In this document: one piece after another, positions 6,328 to 10,185 of the stretch | Layout: the number at the start of each line of letters is the position of its first letter | How positions within the stretch are numbered: position 1 is the stretch's first letter | Source of the DNA: Deltaproteobacteria bacterium | GTDB lineage: Bacteria; Desulfobacterota; Desulfobacteria; Desulfobacterales; SURF-7 | Direction of reading: 5' to 3' | NCBI GenBank assembly: GCA_019307665.1 | Contig: JAFDJC010000097.1 | Location: 1-10,185 of the forward strand | Length of the DNA: 10,185 nt | The notes under the pieces: generated by a model | Told to the model about the DNA's origin: nothing | The model's input: only the letters and a program-made list of their open reading frames with translations | The model's database searches: none | Position numbers and translations under genes: made by a program

Positions 6328-7257
6328 ATGAAAAATACTGATTTTGATCTGGTGATTATAGGCGGCGGTCCTGCAGGCCTGACAGCAGGTCTTTATGCTG
6401 CACGTGCAAGAATGAATGCAGTAATGATAGAAAAAGTTGTCCCCGGTGGCCAGGTACTCACAACAGACTGGATTGAAAATTATCCCGGGTTTCCGGAAGG
6501 GCTTAGCGGAGGGGATCTTGTTGTAAAGCTGACGGAACAGGTTAAGCGATTTAATTTGAATATAGAAAATGGCAATGTTGTTTCTCTTGATTTTTCCGGT
6601 GACATAAAAAAGATAGAGCTTTCCGACAGAACAGTCACAACAAAGGCGGTAATAATCGCAACAGGCGCTTCTCCAAGAAAGCTGGGCGTACCCGGTGAAG
6701 AAAGATTTATTGGAAAGGGCGTTTCGTTCTGCGGAACTTGTGACGCGCCGTTTTTTAAGGATCGTGTGGTTGCCGCTGTAGGCGGAGGCGATACGGCAGT
6801 ACAGGAGAGCTTATACCTTACAAAGTTTGCAAAAAAGGTTTATCTGATCCACCGGCGTGATGAACTGAGGGCAACAAAAATTCTTCAGGAACGAGCTTTT
6901 GCCAATGATAAAATTGAATTTGTATGGGACTCGGTGATAACAGATATTGAGGGCGGCCTTATGAGTGTGGAAAAGGTTGCGGTAAAGAATGTCAAAACAG
7001 ATGAAACCAAAAAACTTGATGTGGACGGCTGCTTTGTCTGGGTGGGTATTAATCCTAATACCGCGTTTGTAAAGGGTGCTGTAAAGGTTGATGAATCAGG
7101 ATTTATCATTACAGACGCAAGTATGGAAACCTCTGTACAGGGTGTTTTTGCGATCGGTGATGTGCGCAACACGCCCTTGAGACAGATTGTAACGGCAGCA
7201 GGTGACGGAGCCATTGCATCATTTTCGGCGGAACATTATATTGAAAATATCGGTTAA
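6328..7257 (+). CDS. trxB: Thioredoxin-disulfide reductase
   Basis: A 309-aa low-molecular-weight thioredoxin reductase, a cytoplasmic FAD enzyme that passes electrons from NADPH to thioredoxin. It shows the FAD motif GGGPAGL (12-18), ATGA (near 110), the redox-active pair C135-G-T-C138 followed by DAPFF, the pyridine-nucleotide motif GGGDTA, HRRDELRA (the basic residues that usually select NADPH) and the final FAD motif GDVRNTPLRQIVTAAGDG. Length and motif order are normal. The start is ATG 6328, preceded by AAAGGAGG with about 9 nt spacing. An upstream in-frame TTG at 6307 would place the ribosome site inside the gene and is not used. No thioredoxin gene is adjacent. The stop codon is shared with that of the convergent DAC-like gene. 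Confidence 0.95.
   Translation: MKNTDFDLVIIGGGPAGLTAGLYAARARMNAVMIEKVVPGGQVLTTDWIENYPGFPEGLSGGDLVVKLTEQVKRFNLNIENGNVVSLDFSGDIKKIELSDRTVTTKAVIIATGASPRKLGVPGEERFIGKGVSFCGTCDAPFFKDRVVAAVGGGDTAVQESLYLTKFAKKVYLIHRRDELRATKILQERAFANDKIEFVWDSVITDIEGGLMSVEKVAVKNVKTDETKKLDVDGCFVWVGINPNTAFVKGAVKVDESGFIITDASMETSVQGVFAIGDVRNTPLRQIVTAAGDGAIASFSAEHYIENIG
7254..7257. other. Shared stop region of convergent trxB and DAC-like gene
   Basis: Both genes end inside the palindrome GGTTAACC (7252-7259). The plus-strand TAA is 7255-7257 and the minus-strand TAA occupies 7254-7256. No intergenic terminator can fit here, so any terminator must lie inside the opposing coding sequence. Confidence 0.85.
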
Positions 7258-8693
7258 CCACTGATCCAGTTTTTTAGGGTCGGAGGTTTTGGAAGCCTTG
7301 AAGAAACAGGCTTGCGGGTGCAGGTAGCATTTATCTCCAGGCCCCCCTGAATAATTGAAACAGGGCGGTCGAAGGAGACAACTACAATAACAATGTTTTT
7401 GTGTTCAGCTGTAAAGCGCAGGGCTGAATTAAATCTTGCTCCCCTTGACCGGTCTTCCCCTGAAATTGATTTTCCATCAAGTATACATGCAAATCCGTGA
7501 AGGTGCATGTCCGCACCGACGTGGAGTGCGCCGTCAAGTTTTGAAAATGACTTGGTAAGTTCCAGATAGTGTGTTTCCCTTAGATCGAGAGGAGCTTCAA
7601 GATGCTGACCTGATATTTTGATCGGTGTTTTATTGAGGTCGATAACTATCGTACACCCATATTTCTTGCCTTCTGCGCTATGAACAATTCCACAGACAGC
7701 CTTGAACAGTTTGTATATTTCCGATTCAGGTTCAATAGTTGAATCAAGAAGGATTTCTTCCAACTGAACAAGTTTGGCCTGGCGCGTGGATGAATGAAAA
7801 CTGCCGTCATAAAAGCTGCATACCGGATCCTGGTTCAGCTTCAGAAAACCATGCCTGCCCCTGAAGTCAGCGACCACTCTGGCATCGGGCAAATCAACTC
7901 CACTGGTTATGCCGATGACTGTCCTGCCGTCTGACACAAGTTTCCGGTCTGAATATTCTACAGCCTGAAGAAGTTTTCGTGCATGTTTGAAGTTTTGGAT
8001 ATTGGGCCTTTCACCCGGCGGGAAGCTAGTCATAAAATTTAAATGATGAGCAGCGGATGGCTCGATAAAAACAAGCTCACCCCTTGGCCAGGCCCCTTCT
8101 TCTGTAGTTTTTGAGATGCCTAAAACAGCGTCCAGAATCGGATATATTCGAAGCTCAATATCCATTCCAATCCGGACGTTCAATTCATCTATAATGAAAT
8201 CACGCACGGCATGTGTTGCGTATTCCCTGAGGACATATCCCGATGTGCCGGTATAATACTTATCTTCAGCCGCAATGTCCTTTGAAAGAAGCCAGGCTGC
8301 GTGTTCAAGCCATCGTTCAGTAGGCCCTGTGGAACATATGTCAGGGTGGTGCTCGGTAAACCACATTTGGTAGAACAGGGTGTCTGACTTGCCGCCAAAA
8401 GAGATCAGGCCTGCAAGTTGAAGGTTTTCCACAGGCGTGAGCCGTCCGAAGCCGCCGGTTGCTTTGCTGCCGTTATTCTCTGCCATCCAGTCGCTGGAGT
8501 CCAGATAAAGCTCTTTCAGTTTTGGTTCATGGCCTCTTAGAAGATTTTGAGGATCATGGACGTGTATAGATTCTTCCGGCCTTACGACGTAGATAATCGC
8601 AACCCTGCTCGCCCCCGAATAACGGGAAAGTCCTTCCTGTAAGCCTTCAAATATGTGAAATGCGCTTAATCTTCTGACAGCAGGATTTGTCAT
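7254..8693 (-). CDS. DAC-domain protein, diadenylate-cyclase-like with a novel N-terminal region
   Basis: A 479-aa soluble protein. The C-terminal segment ~343-457 resembles the DisA_N/DAC domain (PF02457) that makes cyclic di-AMP from two ATP. It has the first strand YGCTIVIDL, the D387-G-A motif and GARFNSALRF (418-427), followed by a hydrophobic strand NIVIVVVSFDRPVSIIQGG. In canonical DACs the second motif is GTRHRxA; here it aligns as G-A-R-F-N-S-A, so the second Arg and the His are replaced. The N-terminal ~340 residues carry no motif I can name. They could be one of the sensor domains known to precede DAC domains in bacterial proteins (DACNV/DACNG/DACNH types), but I cannot assign one. 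There are no membrane helices. The gene follows the ACT gene after 39 nt with only a weak ribosome site. There is no in-frame upstream start, because TAA lies five codons before the ATG. Confidence 0.75.
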   Translation of the reverse strand: MTNPAVRRLSAFHIFEGLQEGLSRYSGASRVAIIYVVRPEESIHVHDPQNLLRGHEPKLKELYLDSSDWMAENNGSKATGGFGRLTPVENLQLAGLISFGGKSDTLFYQMWFTEHHPDICSTGPTERWLEHAAWLLSKDIAAEDKYYTGTSGYVLREYATHAVRDFIIDELNVRIGMDIELRIYPILDAVLGISKTTEEGAWPRGELVFIEPSAAHHLNFMTSFPPGERPNIQNFKHARKLLQAVEYSDRKLVSDGRTVIGITSGVDLPDARVVADFRGRHGFLKLNQDPVCSFYDGSFHSSTRQAKLVQLEEILLDSTIEPESEIYKLFKAVCGIVHSAEGKKYGCTIVIDLNKTPIKISGQHLEAPLDLRETHYLELTKSFSKLDGALHVGADMHLHGFACILDGKSISGEDRSRGARFNSALRFTAEHKNIVIVVVSFDRPVSIIQGGLEINATCTRKPVSSRLPKPPTLKNWISG

Positions 8694-8732
8694 CTTATTG
8701 TTGCTCGATTATCAGTTTTAAAGTTTGAATCA

Positions 8733-9227
8733 TCATGTATTAATTTCTTCTTTAAAAATATCAACTGCGAGATCGATATCTTCCGGTGAAAAAACAAAAA
8801 GACATTTTGCATCAGGTGATGGAACCGAACCATATACATAATTTATGTTAATGCCTGCTTTGCCGAATTTTTCCGCAACTTCTGCAAGAGTGCCCGGACG
8901 GTTTTCCAGTTCAATGGCGATAACCGGCATGATGTCAAAAACATATTCATTTTTAGAAAGAATATCTATGGCCTTGTCGGAATTGTCCACCAGAAGGCGT
9001 ATCAACGCAAATTCACGCGAATCCATTTTGATTGAATTGTAGTTTGCAACTGATGCTATTCTTTTGATGGATTTTCCCCTGGCCTTGAACAACTCCTGAA
9101 CATAACTGGACGCATCCTGTATTGTCAATGCGTCAATGTTTATCCCGGCTTCAAAGAAAAGAGAGGACAACTTCGCAAGTTCGCCCGGCTCGTTTTTTAA
9201 GAAAAGTGATATTTCAGTTCTAACCAT
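8733..9227 (-). CDS. Tandem ACT-domain protein
   Basis: A 164-aa stand-alone regulator built from two ACT domains, which bind amino acids or similar small ligands. Domain 1 starts with SLFLKNEPGELAKLSSLF and AGINIDALTIQD. After ~30 extra residues (41-70, with KARGKSIKR) it resumes as REFALIRLLVDNSDKAIDIL. Domain 2 (~101-164) has IELENRPGTLAEVAEKFGKAGININYVYG. The NxPGxLAxL-type loops are the ligand-binding signature. I choose ATG 9227 because GGGAGGG lies just upstream; the longer reading from 9257 would put that ribosome site inside the gene. It is the first gene of a probable operon with the DAC-like gene 39 nt downstream. In other bacteria stand-alone ACT proteins often accompany amino-acid or phenylacetate metabolism genes; here the partner is a nucleotide-cyclase-like protein. 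Confidence 0.88.
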   Translation of the reverse strand: MVRTEISLFLKNEPGELAKLSSLFFEAGINIDALTIQDASSYVQELFKARGKSIKRIASVANYNSIKMDSREFALIRLLVDNSDKAIDILSKNEYVFDIMPVIAIELENRPGTLAEVAEKFGKAGININYVYGSVPSPDAKCLFVFSPEDIDLAVDIFKEEINT

Positions 9228-9250
9228 TTTTCCCTCCCTTGCTTTCAGTT

Positions 9251-9274
9251 TAAACAATTCATGGGAATTGTTTA
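9251..9274. promoter_or_regulatory. 10-bp inverted repeat in the ACT gene leader
   Basis: The arms TAAACAATTC and GAATTGTTTA are perfect complements around a 4-nt ATGG centre, 24 nt upstream of the ACT start codon and just downstream of a TATGAT -10 candidate (9284-9289, minus strand). Symmetry and position suit a repressor operator or a leader hairpin. No T-run follows, so it is not a typical terminator. Confidence 0.5.
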
Positions 9275-9380
9275 TTGAAACAGATCATACCGAATCAGAG
9301 TAGAATATCGATATTACAATAACCGACCAGTATGACTAAATTTTATAGACAAAAGCAGACGGCGTGTCAAGGTGCCCTGA

Positions 9381-9509
9381 AAACAAGAAAGAATTCTCTT
9401 TAAATATATTGAAGTATATTATAATCAAAGAAGGAAACATTCAACCAATGGCTGGAAAACGCGTGCCCACTATGAGCAGGAATGGTATAACCTGAGAAAA
9501 GCGGCTTAA
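9381..9509 (+). pseudogene. IS3-family transposase remnant (C-terminal 42 codons)
   Basis: In one plus-strand frame the sequence reads through YIEVYYNQRRKHS, then GWKTRAHYEQEWYN and LRKAA-stop (TAA 9507-9509). The YIExYYNxxRxHS block followed by a short tail is the conserved C-terminal end of the IS3-family OrfB (DDE, rve) transposase, just after the catalytic glutamate region. Upstream of 9381 the frame is closed by TGA (9378-9380) and similarity fades. The remaining ~85% of the transposase and the left IS end are gone, so this is a dead fragment. Confidence 0.75.
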
Positions 9510-9514
9510 CCCAG

Positions 9515-9539
9515 TGTCCACTTTTTTGGGGTAGGATCA
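9515..9539 (+). mobile_element. Right terminal inverted repeat of the IS3-family remnant
   Basis: The segment TGTCCACTTTTTTGGGG through GGATCA ends in CA. Its reverse complement starts TGATCC, as expected of IS3-family ends (5'-TG...CA-3'). It lies 5 nt after the transposase stop codon, the usual layout. The end at 9539 directly abuts the kinase stop codon (9540-9542). Confidence 0.6.
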
Positions 9540-10185
9540 CTATTCTTCAGGCTGTTCGATGGGCAATAAAATGGTAAAGGTGGTGCCTTTGCCAACCGTA
9601 CTATCCACTTTTATATCACCGCCATGGTCTTTTATAAAACCATAACAAACAGACAAGCCGAGCCCCACCCCTTTAACACTGTCCTTGGTGGTAAAAAAAC
9701 TGTCAAAAATATGTTCAATGTTTTCTTTGCTGATGCCGATACCTGTATCAGAAATCAGGATCTTCACAAATTTGCTCTGATGAGATGTCGACACGTTCAG
9801 GATTCCGCCTTTCGGCATGGCGTCCCGGGCATTGGAAATCATGTTCAAAAACACCTGGCGCAGCTGGTTGGTTGATGCAATCACCTCATCAAGCCCTTCT
9901 AAAAAATCAGTTTTGATTTTGATATCGTTTTCCTGGAACTGCTTTGCATAAAGCAGCAGGATCTCGTCTAAAATCGTATTCAAATTAACCGGTTTCTTTA
10001 TTTCCTGCTCGGGCCTGGAAAAAGATAACATTTTTTTCAGCATATCGGCCAGCCGAATGATCTCGGAAAGAGACATGTCCAGCAGCTTTCTACGTTTATT
10101 CTCCGGCGGAATTTCAGTTTTTAGCAATTCAAGCGTATTCATGATACCAAAGAGCGGATTGTTAAGCTCATGGGCAATCTGTGAG
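9540..10185 (-). CDS. Sensor histidine kinase, C-terminal part (5' end outside the window)
   Basis: 214 codons of the C-terminal kinase core are visible; the N-terminal sensor lies beyond the right edge. The H-box SQIAHELNNP places the phospho-acceptor His at 10170-10172. The dimerisation helices follow (~LLDMSLSEIIRLADML). The ATPase domain has an N-box (QLRQVFLNMISNARDAM), G1 (DTGIGIS), an F-box (FDSFFTTK) and G2 (GVGLGLSV), ending at the usual ILLPI plus five residues. All catalytic motifs are present, in the style of NtrB/AtoS-type kinases that act on response regulators. The ATG at 10142 is internal, after the H-box, and not the true start. No response regulator is in the window; an IS3-family end follows the stop codon directly. 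Confidence 0.9.
   Translation of the reverse strand, partial: SQIAHELNNPLFGIMNTLELLKTEIPPENKRRKLLDMSLSEIIRLADMLKKMLSFSRPEQEIKKPVNLNTILDEILLLYAKQFQENDIKIKTDFLEGLDEVIASTNQLRQVFLNMISNARDAMPKGGILNVSTSHQSKFVKILISDTGIGISKENIEHIFDSFFTTKDSVKGVGLGLSVCYGFIKDHGGDIKVDSTVGKGTTFTILLPIEQPEE

Larger units (their letters stand above)
9228..9539. other. 312-nt intergenic region, ACT gene to kinase
   Basis: From left to right this stretch holds the ACT ribosome site, a 10-bp inverted repeat (9251-9274), a possible minus-strand -10 TATGAT (9284-9289), a 12-bp palindrome AATATCGATATT (9304-9315), unassigned sequence to ~9380, and an IS3-family remnant (9381-9539). No complete gene is seen. Confidence 0.7.

Noticed and set aside
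6885..7214. 109-codon antisense open frame inside trxB
   Set aside because: It is a frame shadow of a strongly conserved gene; the composition is that of the reverse complement of TrxB codons.
7260..7275. ACTG-ATC-CAGT followed by TTTTT as a terminator for trxB
   Set aside because: A four-base-pair stem is too weak, and the site lies inside the DAC-like coding sequence.
9228..9257. N-terminal extension of the ACT protein from 9257
   Set aside because: The GGGAGGG ribosome site lies in this segment and the ACT domain begins right after ATG 9227.
9540..10142. The kinase frame as a complete 200-aa protein starting at 10142
   Set aside because: The same frame continues upstream through SQIAHELNNP, the H-box, to the window edge, so the Met is internal and the gene is partial.
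1..10185. CRISPR array, tRNA, rRNA or intact prophage
   Set aside because: No regularly spaced repeats, cloverleaf-like structures, rRNA-like blocks or phage genes were seen on either strand.

Overview
The window reads as a chromosomal stretch of a moderately AT-rich, anaerobic or microaerophilic Gram-negative bacterium. A deltaproteobacterial (Desulfobacterota) host is my best guess. That guess is inference from gene content: a lipoprotein with a lipobox, an Isf-like Fe-S flavoprotein, a TrxB, a two-ACT protein and an NtrB-like kinase. No rRNA, tRNA, CRISPR array or intact mobile element is visible.

Layout. 33-1091 (-) encodes a lipoprotein with a YfaP/DUF2135-like beta domain and a C-terminal NlpC/P60-like region. 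1262-1999 (-) is a small alpha/beta hydrolase, divergent from 2076-3473 (+), a TRAM-domain, Fe-S, RlmD/RumA-type rRNA uracil methyltransferase. Converging on that gene is a four-gene minus-strand run, 6060 to 3487: a 71-aa His/Cys-rich small protein, a GufA-type ZIP metal transporter, an Isf-like Fe-S flavoprotein and an SDR strongly resembling 3-ketodihydrosphingosine reductase. The first pair is 10 nt apart and the last pair overlaps by 4 nt. Divergent from this run is trxB (6328-7257, +) with a good sigma70-type promoter. trxB converges on and overlaps by 4 nt a two-gene minus-strand operon: a 164-aa two-ACT protein (8733-9227) followed by a 479-aa protein with a C-terminal diadenylate-cyclase-like (DAC) domain (7254-8693). 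At the right edge (9540-10185, -) is the C-terminal part of a sensor histidine kinase whose 5' end lies outside the window. Between kinase and ACT gene lies a decayed IS3-family remnant: the transposase C-terminus plus the right terminal inverted repeat, which ends exactly one base before the kinase stop codon.

How the genes may work together. The ACT-DAC pair is the most interesting unit. It suggests an amino-acid or ligand-sensing module next to a cyclic-di-AMP-type enzyme (or a degenerate relative) with an N-terminal region I do not recognise. The DGA motif is present, but the RHR-equivalent motif reads R-F-N, so activity is uncertain. The His/Cys-rich protein next to the ZIP carrier suggests a metal chaperone or sensor. 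The KDSR-like SDR coupled to an Fe-S flavoprotein suggests lipid or redox metabolism. Two diverged copies of a ~40-bp intergenic motif (1214-1258 and 6192-6231) hint at a dispersed repeat family.
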